DNA of 64,000 nucleotides from Carnegiea gigantea (taxonomy: Eukaryota > Streptophyta > Magnoliopsida > Caryophyllales > Cactaceae). The notes under the pieces were generated by a model, which ran no database searches, had not been told where the DNA came from, and worked only from the letters and a program-made list of their open reading frames with translations. Position numbers and translations under genes: made by a program. This document shows, piece after piece, positions 43,370 to 55,246 of this stretch. Every line of letters begins with the position of its first letter. The first letter of the stretch is position 1. The stretch lies in the NCBI GenBank assembly GCA_029747015.1, contig JAKOGI010000052.1, positions 1,241,001 to 1,305,000 on the forward strand. Direction: 5' to 3'.

Positions 43370-43884
43370 ATCCCCCGCCTTTTCCAAGATATAGAACAAA
43401 CCCCCACCATTCCAACAAACACACAATCACAACCGAGAACACAAGGAGATTTATGCATAAGAGAAGTATTTGAACTTCCATTTAGTGAAATATAATTTCA
43501 ATTAATCTGAATGTAAATAGTAGACAAGTCTTTGAACTATTCATCCTCTTTGATTAATTGGATATATTTCACACGCAAATCTCATTACACACTTAAAATT
43601 TGACACTATTGTCCGGCCATGTGTCCATATCCATCATGAGTGCATCAAGCCAAGCCCTGTTGCTCTTTGAAGTGGCCACACTTCACACTCACTTAGGTAG
43701 ACCTTAGAAATATGCTCCTGTAACACAAGCCATTCAATCAAGATCTATTAAGAGTATAAAACTCAACCTCTTATAACATTATAGTATTCAAGCACTCTTA
43801 CTATGGGATAAAATATATTAGTGCATCCAATCACTATACAAAGTTGTCACTTATTGAACTTAGAACGTGATGTCATACCATGAA

Positions 43885-44237
43885 TTAAGTTGAGGCTTCC
43901 TTGCTAGTAATTGTAGATATGGGCTTAAGTCCCATCCCCCTTGATGTTCTCAACACCAAATCTCTTACTAGACCCTTAGTTAAAGGATCTGCAAGATTCT
44001 CATTTGTTTGCACATAATTAACTGTGATCACTCCATCTTTGATCAACTGATGGACATAGGCATGTCTAAGTCCAATGTGCCTTGATTTTCCATTATAGAC
44101 ATGACTATAAACCTTGGATAGTGTGGTCTTGCTATCACAAAGTATAGAGAGTGGCGACATTGGTTTTGGCCATAAAGGCACTTCTAATAGCAAATTCCGC
44201 AGCCACTCTGCCTCCTTGCTGGCTGCAGCCAAAGCTA
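43885..44237 (-). pseudogene. Copia-2 RNase H, C-terminal part
   Basis: Contains KEAEWLRNLLLEVP, ILCDSKTTL, KSRHIGLRHAYVHQL and ENLADPLTKGL, the end of a Copia RNase H. The N-terminal half lies beyond the inserted solo LTR at 45653 onward. Confidence 0.85.
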
Positions 44238-45652
44238 TGTTGCAAGAAAAACAGAGTTTTAATATTTATAAACCCCAAGTGCAAGGTGTATCGTTGAGTA
44301 CTTGGGGTGTCGTCCGCAGGGAATTGGGTTTTCAACTACCAGAGTTCACTAGAGCGTCTCAATCTAGGCGAGATCAAAGAGTGAAAAGGGGAAACTAAAC
44401 TACGCTACAAACACAAAAACAAATGACTTAGAGTTATGATTTTACCAATGGATGAACTAACTAACCAAGATGAGTCCTAACCTACCCAAACCATACTATG
44501 AACAAGAGATGGTCGGTTGCACCATCAAAGACCCCCCAAGCCCTCTCTCAAGGGTCATGAGCTAGTCTAACTCGTGTAACCACCTACTTTCGTGGGTTTA
44601 GGCGAATTAGACCACAAAACTAGCAACCCCGGACCTAGCTCGATTCGGATACTATTTTCATGTCCCGAACTCGGCTATTCCCTCTCCCACACTAGCTAAT
44701 TGCCCTCACCTCTCAGCATAAGTCAATCGCCCAATAATATGGATGAAAGCCCTCTCAGGCATTTCATCGAACCCTTGGCGGGCGTGAAGGAAAACTCTAG
44801 GTTCTAGGCATAGATTGGGTATGGCTAGGCCTAGTACAAGATCAATTAGCCATCAAGAGGCTAATCACAATCCAAGCCAACACAATCTACCAACAAATCA
44901 TGAAAAACGCATGAAAACCTAAACTACCAAACAAGAACATAAACTTGAAGAACAAAGCGAAGGAAATGAAATCAAACGAATTTAAACAAGTAAATAACAT
45001 ATATTAACAACAAAAACTAAACATATAAACTTAAGCAAAGCAAATACAAGAATTAAAACTAACAAAACATAAACAAGAACAATGAAATAAATAGAGAAAA
45101 GGAAGAGGGAAACTTATGCTTGAATCGATTGAAGAACTTGAGATCCATAAGCTTGAATCCCAAAATACAAACTACAATCCTAATCTAATCCTCCTATTGA
45201 GGTTTTTATTGGATAAACCTAACCTAAACTACCCTAAGAATCGCCCAAGGAGAAACCCCGAACGAACTCTCCCATGAACGCCCGAAAAAGGAGCTTTTAT
45301 CGCGAACCCAGGCCTGACGCACGGCCGTGCGTCACCACGCACGGCCGTGCGCCTGGCCGTGCGCCACCACGCACGGCCGTGCGCCTGGCCGTGCGTGGCT
45401 TCTGCCGCCAGTGCACGGTCGTGCCTCCCTGCAAGTCGGCCGTGCACTGTCCTTCTCTGCTGTGTTTTGCCCGTTTTCGCTGATTTTCATCGTTTTGTCC
45501 TATCTTTGTCCATTTCCGCGACGTTTGCTCGATTTAGAGTTATTTCCTACAAAACATAAATAAAACGAGTAAAAATTCTAAAGATTAAGTTATTATACGA
45601 GCGAAAAGTAGGTGAAAGAGGCACGTAAAATAGGTAAATTTACCGTTCAACA
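44238..45652. mobile_element. 1.4-kb solo LTR (or LTR-like element) inside Copia-2
   Basis: It starts TGTTGCAAG and ends CGTTCAACA, a TGTTG...CAACA pair typical of LTR ends, with a perfect 5-bp duplication AGCTA at 44233-44237 and 45653-45657. Removing it rejoins the RNase H of Copia-2. It contains a hairpin (CCCCAAGT...ACTTGGGG, 44273-44310) and a GC-rich array of GCACGGCCGTGC palindromes. No coding frame of interest. Its length suggests a Gypsy LTR; the family is not identified. Confidence 0.8.
45319..45432. repeat. Array of GCACGGCCGTGC palindromes
   Basis: The perfect 12-bp palindrome occurs at 45319-45330, 45339-45350 and 45371-45382, with half-copies between and after. It makes a sharp GC-rich island in AT-rich DNA and creates spurious open frames on both strands. 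Confidence 0.85.
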
Positions 45653-45781
45653 AGCTACAAACTCAACAGCCATGGTGGAGTCAGTTATGCAGGTTTGTTT
45701 ATTAGATGCCCAAGATATTGCCCCTCCACCAAGCAAGTATATATAACCTGATGTTGAGGCATAGTCCTCTTTATCAGTTAT

Positions 45782-46800
45782 CTAACTTGCATCTGAGTAT
45801 CCTTCTAAGACCGAAGGATAACCTGAATAACACAGAACATAATCTTGAGTTTTCTTTAAGTATTTCAAAACTCGACGTATTGCATGCCAGTGAAACTTAC
45901 TAGGGTTACTAGTATATCGACTTAACTTCCCAAGGGCAAATGCAATATCTGGCCTTGTGCTTGTCGTGGCATATATCAAGCACCCTATGACCTTTGCATA
46001 CTCAAATTGTGCGATAGGTCTCCCACTATTTCGAGTCAACTTATAGGTTGGATCGAAAGGAGTGGCCACTGGGGAGCAATCTTTGTAATTAAACCTCCCA
46101 AGTACTTTCTCAATATAATGAGATTGGGACAAGTGGATTCCATCATTATTTCTAATGATCTTAATGCCGAGTATAACATCGGCCTCTCCCATGTCTTTCA
46201 TGGAGAACTTAGAAGATAGAAAACACTTGGTTTTCTCTATTTCCTCTAAGTCAGTGCCAAAAATTAGCATGTCATCAACATATAAGCATATAATCACACC
46301 TTTTCCATGTTCAAACTTAGAATATACACATTTGTCAGATTCATTGATACTAAACCCATAAGATAGCACTACTTCATCAAATTTTTGATGCCATTGTTTA
46401 GGTGCTTGTTTTAGGCCGTACAATGATCTTATGAGTTTGCATACTTTATTTTCTTGGCCTGGAACAACAAAACCTTCTGGCTGTTTCATGTACACCTCTT
46501 CCTCTAATTCACCATTTAAGAATGCTGTTTTCACATCCATTTGGTGAATTACTAGCCTTTGAATTGCAGCAAGAGCAATGAGAACTCTTATGGTTGCAAT
46601 CCTAGCCACTGGTGCATATGTGTCAAAGTAGTCAATACCATGTTTCTGGCTAAAACCCCTTATGACCAACCGGGCTTTGAACCTTTCTATAGTACCATCT
46701 ACTTTCCTTTTTCTTTTAAAGATCCACTTTGATGTGATAGGCTTACATCCTGGGGGTAAATCAATTAAGACCCATGTGTTATTTTCTATGATTGAGTCTA
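45782..46800 (-). pseudogene. Copia-2 reverse transcriptase and start of RNase H
   Basis: RVT_2 domain: RFKARLVIRGFSQ, YAPVARIATIRVL, QMDVKTAFLNG, SLYGLKQAPKQW, the active-site CLYVDDMLIFG, and the RNase H lead-in CYSGYPSVLEGYSDAS. A break separates it from the upstream integrase frame near 46800. Confidence 0.9.
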
Positions 46801-49216
46801 TTTTATCTTGGACAGCTTCTTTCCAAAGGAAGCATCTTGAGATTCCATAGCCTCTTTAAATGAGTTAGGATCCGAATCAATGCTATAAACATAGGGTATT
46901 TTATTTTCAATGGAATCCCTTGTTCCCTCTATCAAATAGACAAAGAAATCAGAACCAAAGAATTTCTCCTTTCTAATCCGTTTACTTCTCCTTACTTCCA
47001 CTATGTCTCCTTGTTCTTGATCATTACTTGGAATCATAGTGGTTGGAATAAAATCATTTGGTTTAGGAATTGAACAGAATCTAGTTTCATCAAAAATGGC
47101 ATCAATTGATTCTATCACGGTGTTAACCGTAATAGAAGCATTTGGTTCTATAACCAAAAACCTATAGGCTTTGCTATGTTTAGCATAGCCTATAAAGATG
47201 CACTCAATTCCTCTTTCCCCCAATTTTCTTTTCTTGGGTTCTGGGACTCTTACAATAGCCCTACACCCCTAAACTCTGAAATAACTCAGGTTTGGCTTTT
47301 TCTTATTCCATAATTCATAAGGAGTAGTTGAATTCCTTTTATTGGGGACTCTATTTAGAATGTAGCATGTTGTGAGCATCGCTTCACCCCAAAAACCTTC
47401 ACTTAAACCGGATTTAGAAAGCATAGCATTGATCATTTCAGTTAGTGTTCTATTTTTCCTTTCTGCCACATCATTTTGTTGCGGTGTATAAGGTGCTGTG
47501 ACTTCATGGATTATACCAGTTGATTGGAAATAACTTGGATCATAATATTCACCACCCCTATCCGATCTTAGTCTTTTAATGAAGGTTTCACAATGCAACT
47601 CAGATTCATTCTTAAATATCCTAAACATGTCTAGTGCTTCACTTTTAGCATGTAAAAGGTATACTTGACAATATTTTGTAAAATCATCAATGAAAGTGAC
47701 ATAGTATTTCTTTCCCCCAAAAGAGAGAGTACCATGAAAATCACCTAAATCACTATGAATTAATTCAAGTAATTTAGTGATTCTTTGAACAATTGGAAAA
47801 GAACTTCTAGTGATCTTTGTTAACATGCATGTCTTACATTTCTCTAAGTTTCCATCAAAATTAGGAATTAACTCAAGTCTTGACATCTCTTTTAATCTTT
47901 TATAATTAACATGTCCAAGACGACTATGCCATAGAGAAGATGAAGAATACACAAGCATGTAAGCAGAATCATTCATCTTATTACCACTAGGAGGAGTAAT
48001 TACATTTAACTTAAACATGTCACCACTAGCATAACCCTTCCCCACAAAGACACTCCCTTTAGACAGGATAAACTTATCGGCCTCGTACACTTGTTTAAAG
48101 CCAAACTTATTGAGAAGAAAATCAGAAACAAGATTCTTTCTAACTTCCGGCACAAAATATACATCATTTAAAGTAAGAATTTTTTCGGAAGTGAAGATTA
48201 ACTCTACTTGGCCTATTCCTTTAACATCAACAGTAGAAGTATTGCCCATGTAGAGTACTTTTCCATCTTCAATTGACACAAGAGTCTTGAAGAAATAACG
48301 ATCCTTACACACATGTTTGGAAGCACCCGAATCAACCCACCAATCATTGTCACTTTGAACAATGTTGATTTGATCATTGATCATGGCTACAAAGTTGTCC
48401 TTTGCCTTTACCTTTTGGTTGTTCAAGCCATGTTTGCGCTTCCAAATGGTACAATCTCTTTTCTTGTGGCCTGGTTTGTTACATTCCCAACAAACCACTT
48501 TAGCCTTCTTGTTACTCTTGTTATTGTTGTCCTTATTAGGCCTCTTCTTGTTTCCCTTTGGCACTTGACTCGACTCACCATCTTCGACAATATGAATCTT
48601 GGAGACATGCTCCTTTGACTCATCCTGCACACGTAGCTCTTCTTCTATTCGAAGATGGTTAGCCAATTCCTCAAGTGACATTTCCTCTTTCTTATGTTTT
48701 AAAGTTCTTTTAGTGTCTTTGCAAGAGGGGGGAAGTTTGTCCACTATAGAGGAAACTATAATAGTCTCATCCATATGCATTTTATGTTGCTTGAAGTGAC
48801 TTAGGATTCGTTGAATTTTATGCAATTGATCGAGAACAGAACGTCCTTCGACCATCTTATAGTTATTAAATTGACTTACAAGGAAATTCTTGCTAGAGGC
48901 ATCTTCTGTCATGTATTTATTCTCTAGCGCCTCCCATAATTCCTTTGCCGATTCCATGCGTTGATAGACATCGAACAAGGCGTCCGACATGCTATTCAAG
49001 ATATGGCCTCGACAAATGTAGTCATCATTCTCGAACTTGGATCTTCGGCGGGCCTGTTCCAAAGTCTCATTTTCCGTCTCTATTGGTGTTGAGCACATAC
49101 ACGACCTTCAAAGTTGTAAGAAGGAAATGCATCTTCTTTTGCCAGCGCCGGAAGCCCACACCCTCGAATTTGTCCAACTTCTGAAAGTTGGACGTCATTT
49201 CACGAATTGACGCCAT
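46798..49216 (-). pseudogene. Copia-2 Gag, protease and integrase (frames broken)
   Basis: Gag begins at ATG 49216 (MASIREMTSNFQKLDKFEG) and shifts frame near 49080. The main frame (49098-47269) carries UBN2 Gag, the zinc knuckle CWECNKPGHKKRDC, protease WWVDSGASKHV, GAG-pre-integrase WHSRLGHVNY, and integrase with IHSDLGDF, FIDDFTKYC, RSDRGGEY and PQQNDVAERKNR. An in-frame stop at 47269 separates it from the linker frame 47223-46798. At least three disabling lesions are visible. Confidence 0.88.
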
Positions 49217-49235
49217 CTCAAATAAGTCTTAAGAT

Positions 49236-49718
49236 TGATAGGGAAAAAATTGGGTTGAATGTGGTACAGGATAAACCAAGTAAATCGTGAAAAAGAACAC
49301 TTTCCTTAAGACTTATTTGTTGTACCACAAATAATCTTAGGGATAATCTACTTGGTAAAAACAAATGTGTGTTTCAAAATTCTCTCAAAGGTTAATCGAT
49401 GAGGGTGCTGCAGTCACTCACATTGATTTTGTTGTGTCCGTGATTGTGATTTCACTCCTCCTTATATAGAGGAGTGATCATGCCTGAAGAGGCACCAAAA
49501 ATGGATAGGGCGGTTAAATCTTGAAGAGGTACCATACCTTTCCACCGAAAGAATTGGATAAGGTGGGTAAACCTGAAAGGGCACCATGCTTATCCACCTT
49601 TTCACCGAAAGGATTGGATAAAGTGGGTAAACCTGAAAGGGCACCATACTTATCCACCTTTTCGGATAAGCACTATAAAAACCTGCCATTTTTATTTTAT
49701 TCTTGGAAAATTCCAACA
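49236..49718 (-). repeat. 5' LTR of Copia-2
   Basis: 483 bp, about 98% identical to 42888-43369, including the ~60-bp internal repeats. Confidence 0.92.
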
Positions 49719-52199
49719 ATTACCTGGACACTCAGTCCAGTGATCAACTCCCTCAGCTGAGCATGGGATCGCTCCTGTGCTTCCCTCTGAGCTGCCAGTT
49801 GAATATTGATTTGTTCAGATTGGTTATTGATCTGACCCTGCAGATCATCAATTAACTATTACAGCAGCTGTTGTACATCAATACAAGGCATGATTCAAGC
49901 TGAAATTGGCAAGCTACAATGCAGGGTGAATTTCCCAGAAGAGAAACCAGCAATATATGAGAGAAAAAAATTGAGCAATCAGGCTAAGGAATTGAGGCTC
50001 TGATACCAAATTGATACGAATTTCAAGAATCAAGAGAAATTCAAGGAGAATTCAAAGATATTTGGGGAAATCTAGAGAGAAAAAAATGAGGGAGAGATTG
50101 AATATTTCATTCAACAAAACTTGTCCTTGTCTTACAACAATTCGCAGCTTATTAAGGAAATGAAAATAGAGGTTCTTTGCTCTAACAACCCCACGGGAAA
50201 ACATGACCCCCCTTAACAAACTCCAACTGTCTCGTCCATTGTTTAAGCTTGGCGCCCATCTTTAGCCATGCACCCTTCACGTGACTTCATCAACCAACGC
50301 ATATCACTCACAAGGATCCGAGCTAAGGTTAGGTACGAGTCCACAATCCTCAATCCTGACCCGGGTAAGTCTCTCTCTCCTGCCCTCTCAAAAAATGATG
50401 ACCCAATTCAGAAGTTGCTCAAAAGAGACTACAAATGGGGTGATCCTGAAAACATTGATTCTTTTTCGATCCCAAAAGGGTTATCTGAGGAGACGATCAG
50501 AGAAATTTCCTCCCTCAAAGAGCAGTCAGAATGGATGCTTGAGTTTAGATTGAATTCTTACAACAAATTCTTTAAGATGGTTGACCCCAAATGGTCAGAT
50601 AATCGATACCCACAAATTGATTTTCAGGATATCTGTTATTATGCAGCGCCTAAGAAGAAACCCACTATGAATAGCTTGGATGAGGCCGATCCTGAGCTGC
50701 TTAGGTACTTTGATAAATTGAGTGTGCCTGTAAGTGAGAGGAGTCGTTTAGCTAATGTCAGTAATAGGAATGTGGCCGTTGATGCTGTTCTTGACAGTGT
50801 TTCCATTGCCACTACTCATAGGAAGACCTTAGAGAAGGCTGAGGTGATCTTCTGCTTGATATCGGTGGTGATTCGAGAGTACCCTGATTTGGTTAGGAAG
50901 TATTTGGGTAGAATTGTGCCCAGTGATGACAATTACTATGCTGCTTTGAACTCAGCTGTGTTTAGTGATGGGTCATTTGTGTACATACCAAAAGGCACTA
51001 AGTGTCCTATGCAGATTTTGACTTATTTTAGGATTAATGCATATGAAACTGGGCAGTTTGAGAGGACTTTGATTGTTGCTGATGAGGGAAGTTTTGTGGA
51101 GTACTTGGAAGGGTGTACTGCCCGCTCTTATGACACAAATCAGTTACATGCTGCTGTGGTTGCATTGTTTGCTAATGATAATGCTGAGATTAAGTATTCC
51201 GCGGTCCAAAATTGGTATGCTGGTGATGAAGAAGGGAAAGGAGGGATTTACAACATTGTCACCAAAAGGACTTTGTGCAGGTGTCAAGTCAAAGATATCA
51301 TGGATACAGGTGGAGACTGGATCAGCTATTACCTGGAAGTATCCTAGTGTTGTGTTGGAGGGAGATGATTCAGTTGGTGAGTTTTATTCTGTTGCCTTGA
51401 CGAACAACTACCACCAGGTAGACACTGGAACAAAGATGATACATAAGGGTAAGAATACAAGAAGTAGAATAATCTCAAAGGGAATCTCAGCTGCCCACTC
51501 AAGAAACGTATATAGAGGCCTTGTACAGGTTCTTTCGAAAGCTTAAAATGCTCGAAACTCCTCACAGTGTGATTCTATGCTTATTGGTGATAAAGCTGCT
51601 GCCAACACCTATCCATATATTCAGGTATGTCTTCTCTTTTCGTTTCTTGTGGTGCAGCTAGAACTTATCCAATTTGATGCTTGTTATGCTGGTCTTTGCT
51701 GTTGGAGTGGTTTCTAGTTGTTTTATTTTGGTAAAGCTACAGTGTTACTTCCTTTTCTCTGCCTGGATGCTAACTTATGGAATTGCGTTGATTGGCTAAT
51801 TACATGATCTTTCCTGAAAATCAAAATTATGCATTACAATTCTTCATTGTCTCTACGTGGCTGACTTTGGAATATAGAATTGAATTTCAATAAGCATCGT
51901 TGTTTTGAGGGGTTAAAGGTCTCTATCCTGGATCTTTTGCTTGTTCTTTCAATGTGGTCATGTGTGCTTTGGATAGTAGTTCAATTTCATATTGGTTTGA
52001 GCTCCACAATGGGACTTCGATAGGAAAAGTGCGTACTCTTCTGCCTAACTGCTTAGCTGTGTCCTGCATGTCTTTCCTGTCCTCACTCAAGTTATGATCT
52101 AAGCTTAAATGTTTGGATCCCTTTCCACCATTTGGGTTGGGAAAGTTTAAGAGGCTGCCTATATCTAAATAATGCCATAAAGTTCTCGTTGGCCAATGT

Positions 52200-52204
<5 letters not shown>

Positions 52205-52260
<56 letters not shown>
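52205..52260 (+). repeat. Compound (CT)n(CA)n microsatellite
   Basis: About 21 CT units (52205-52246) run straight into about 7 CA units. Confidence 0.92.
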
Positions 52261-52261
<1 letters not shown>

Positions 52262-54484
52262 TTGTGATTCTTATGACTTGAGATCAAATTTTTTGTTTCA
52301 CTTTGTATACGTCTAGCATTCTGAACTTGTGTTTGAAGTTGAAATGACTAAATTGGTAATGCACACCGGTCTTGACACTGTGCTATCACTTTGATTTGAG
52401 CAGAATTTTGTGTGATAGACTTATTACTTTGAGAATTGAGAACTGAAATCAATCAGTGCAATCTGATCTGGAAGCTCAAAGTTCTACATCTTTAATAATT
52501 CTTTCTTTTCGAAGAAGGTCACTATTATTTTAGCCCCTAGAGGTTTGAAACATAATATGGCCTTCTGTAAATAGGAACTGTCACTTTTGATTTTCTAATT
52601 GTGCCCTTGCTTAACAACTGCCCTAGCTTATGTAGCTTGCACAACCACAAATCAAAGCTTTCTTTGAATATTCACGTACCTTCTCAGTTTACTTAGGAAA
52701 AAGTAAACTGAGAGTTATGTATTGTTAGCGTACTCTCTAGCCGCTTTCTGTGATGTGGTTTTGTTTATGGTGTGAGTTTGGGCATCACTGAAAGTACTAA
52801 CAGCTGTTCTGCATCTGAGGTATTTGAAAAAAAAGGGTTTTGCTAAGGTAAAGCCTTGTTCCTGTTCAAACCTCCCAAGATAGAAGCTTTTGACCATCAT
52901 TTAAGAGATGCTTGATTGTAATGAGTACTTCAGCAAGTGTAAGCTACGAAGCGATATGACCAAGTTCTACAAGTAGAGCCAAAGACCTCTCAAGCAAATA
53001 TCATTGGAGCTTATAGTTGCTTCCTCCCCTTTTGTGTCAACATATTTTTTTTTATTAGAAACAACTCCGCTACAAAGATTTGAGTTAAGCCCTTCCTAAA
53101 CTTCGTGGTAGTTTGACGGCTGACTTGATGGCCATACTCCAATGTACACAAGTCAGAATTTGCAAACTAGGATTAAGTGTAGACCTTGATGTCATGTACG
53201 GCTTCATGATGAGCTATTAGCTTCACAGGTTTTTGCTGGATATGGACTGCTCTTTTGGTGCAATGAATGAGTGTGCAAATGGAGACTTTATTCTAAATTC
53301 CAGCATGAGACTGAAGGTCGTATGAGTATTTAATTAGTAGATCAATAGATTATACTCCCATTTTTTTGTTACTGATTACCAATATTGGATGCTGAGGGAC
53401 TATGATTGGTTAATATGTTGGAATTTACCCTCTTGATCTGTGAACATTGATATGTGGTCCTTAAATGCTTTCAGTAAATGATGGGTGACCTAAGCAGCAG
53501 AGACCTTCTTGCAGACGTACTTTGACCTGTATTTCCAAGAGCCAAATGCCAAAGAGGGTGGTTCTTCACCCCTTTTTGTTTGAAATTTGTTTTCTGTTGA
53601 CATTCTTTTTCCACTTTCGAAGAAAAATTAATTGCATCAGATGGCCCCGAGTTACACATGATTACTGGGAAGGGGGAGAGTGGGATTATACTTCCTGTTG
53701 TTGCACCCTCTTGAATAACCAAGAGAACATGGTGATGCTATCATTGTGTGCTCACTATCAAATACGCATCAATTAAGATGTATAGGTTGTGTGGGAAGAT
53801 TGTTCAGTCGCTTGCTGGGTAGCTTGCTCATTCTGATTATATCTGATCAAATTATCTTCAGCTTCCTGTTGAGCTGTAGACTGTGCAGTCACCAACTGGT
53901 TCCCCCCCCCCCCCCCGGGGGGCCTCCAATGGTAAAAGCCCCGGATTTTGCACCTAATTCATGCTGTGATCCTCTGTCCATAGTTCCAGTAAAAATAGTT
54001 GTGTAAATGCTGGGGATTGATAATGACTACTTGAGCTCTAGATGTGTTTCTTTCCTCCACTTATTTCGCTTGTTAAATTTTCTGTTTGAAACTTTCCTTC
54101 TTTATCAGTGCTTCCTTTTGCCACTCAACCTTTACTGTTCTGGACCTACACCCAAAGACGGAGCCTTCTGCCACCACTAGTTTCAATGTTCCTCTACTTT
54201 TGAGTTTTGAGCCTATGCCACCTTCAATTTCAGCTTTGATCTTATGTGCTACTACCAACTTCACTGACCCACCTTACACTCCTTCATTTTAGGATAAGGC
54301 TCAAAAACCAATATTTAACCTATTTTTGTCTTGCCTCTTTATTTTCTTCTCTTTCCTTGCCCTTCTCCTCTTTTTTTTTTTAGGGGGGTCAGATCATTAT
54401 AGTTAGTGATGATTGTTTTTCCCTTTTTTCTGGGTTTTTTGGGGGAAGGGGGGTGCAAACTGGTGTTTGACTAACAAGGTGTTT

Positions 54485-55070
54485 TGTTAGGAATTAGAGT
54501 AAACTAATAGCGGAAGCGATAGGATGAAACAGATATTCAGAAACTTAAGGAACTATAACAAGCACAAAGCAATGACACACAAGATTTACATGGAAACCCA
54601 ATGTGGGAAAAAAACCACGGACGGCGATGAGCACAATCAATCCACTATGTGAGCAGGAAGAGTACAAAACGATCGCAATCACAGCAAGTGATTCGATCCA
54701 ATAGTAGAATTACAATCTCTCTTGTAATCTCTCACAAATCTCTCTACCTCTCAATGTGTTTTAGTATTCAGGGATTTAGGAGTGATTTTAGATCCTAGGC
54801 TAGGTCTCTTTATATAGGGTCTAGAAGTCCAGGGTTTTATCCCTAAAGGAAAACCTAGCCGCCAAGAAGACTGTACGCCAAAAGCAAACCCTAGCCGCCA
54901 GGAGGCCCGCGCCCGAACTGGGCCCGACACGACCGTGCCACATGGCACGGCACACCCGTGCCATTTTTCAGCCCTCTTCAGACGTCCCGCTTCTTCGACC
55001 TGACACGTCCGTGTCGTCCAGCACAGTCTCACCGTGCCGATTCTTGGATTTTGGGCCACGAAACCCAACA
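54485..55070 (-). mobile_element. Solo LTR in the SufB-like intron
   Basis: 586 bp, TGTTAGGAATTAG at the left and ACCCAACA at the right, flanked by the perfect duplication TGTTT at 54480-54484 and 55071-55075. In minus orientation it reads TGTTGGG...CTAACA with a TATA-like CTATATAAAG near 54810. No internal domain is present, as expected after LTR-LTR recombination. Confidence 0.83.
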
Positions 55071-55191
55071 TGTTTGGTATACATGAGGTCTGGGTTTGGG
55101 ATGGAAACCAATTCTCATGTATTGCATGTGGTAGTTGTAAAACAAAGGACTGAAAGTAAAGTGCTCCAATGTCCACAATATTTGCCATTTG

Positions 55192-55198
<7 letters not shown>

Positions 55199-55232
<34 letters not shown>

Positions 55233-55246
55233 GGGGGGGGGGGGGG
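55199..55246 (+). repeat. (TC)n followed by T and G tracts
   Basis: About 13 TC units, then about 8 T and about 14 G, then GC-rich sequence. Confidence 0.88.

Larger units (their letters stand above)
42888..49718 (-). mobile_element. Copia retrotransposon (Copia-2), full-length but disabled
   Basis: LTRs at 42888-43369 (3') and 49236-49718 (5') end TG...CA and differ at about ten positions (~2%). The target duplication ATTAC flanks both ends (42883-42887 and 49719-49723). A polypurine tract (minus strand GGAAAAGGCGGGGGAT) precedes the 3' LTR. No standard initiator-Met primer site follows the 5' LTR. The gag-pol is broken by frameshifts and stops and by a solo LTR at 44238-45652. It inserted into the Gypsy gag. 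Confidence 0.92.
41930..50187 (-). mobile_element. Gypsy retrotransposon fragment, split by Copia-2
   Basis: The minus strand holds a candidate 5' LTR (about 50012-50187, TG...CA ends), a primer-binding site TGGTATCAGAGCC at 49996-50008, the gag leader and N-terminus (49719-49900), then the rest of gag (42884 down to ~41930) after the Copia-2 insertion. Everything 3' of gag is absent. The element abuts the SufB-like sequence at 50268. Confidence 0.7.

Noticed and set aside
45229..45563. Several overlapping frames rich in HARPC/APGRA on both strands
   Set aside because: Produced by the GCACGGCCGTGC palindrome array of the solo LTR; not a protein signature.
51240..51350. Splicing rescue of the SufB frameshift
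   Set aside because: A single-base loss cannot be an intron, and a usable GT-AG pair around it would remove conserved residues; the later TAA would remain.
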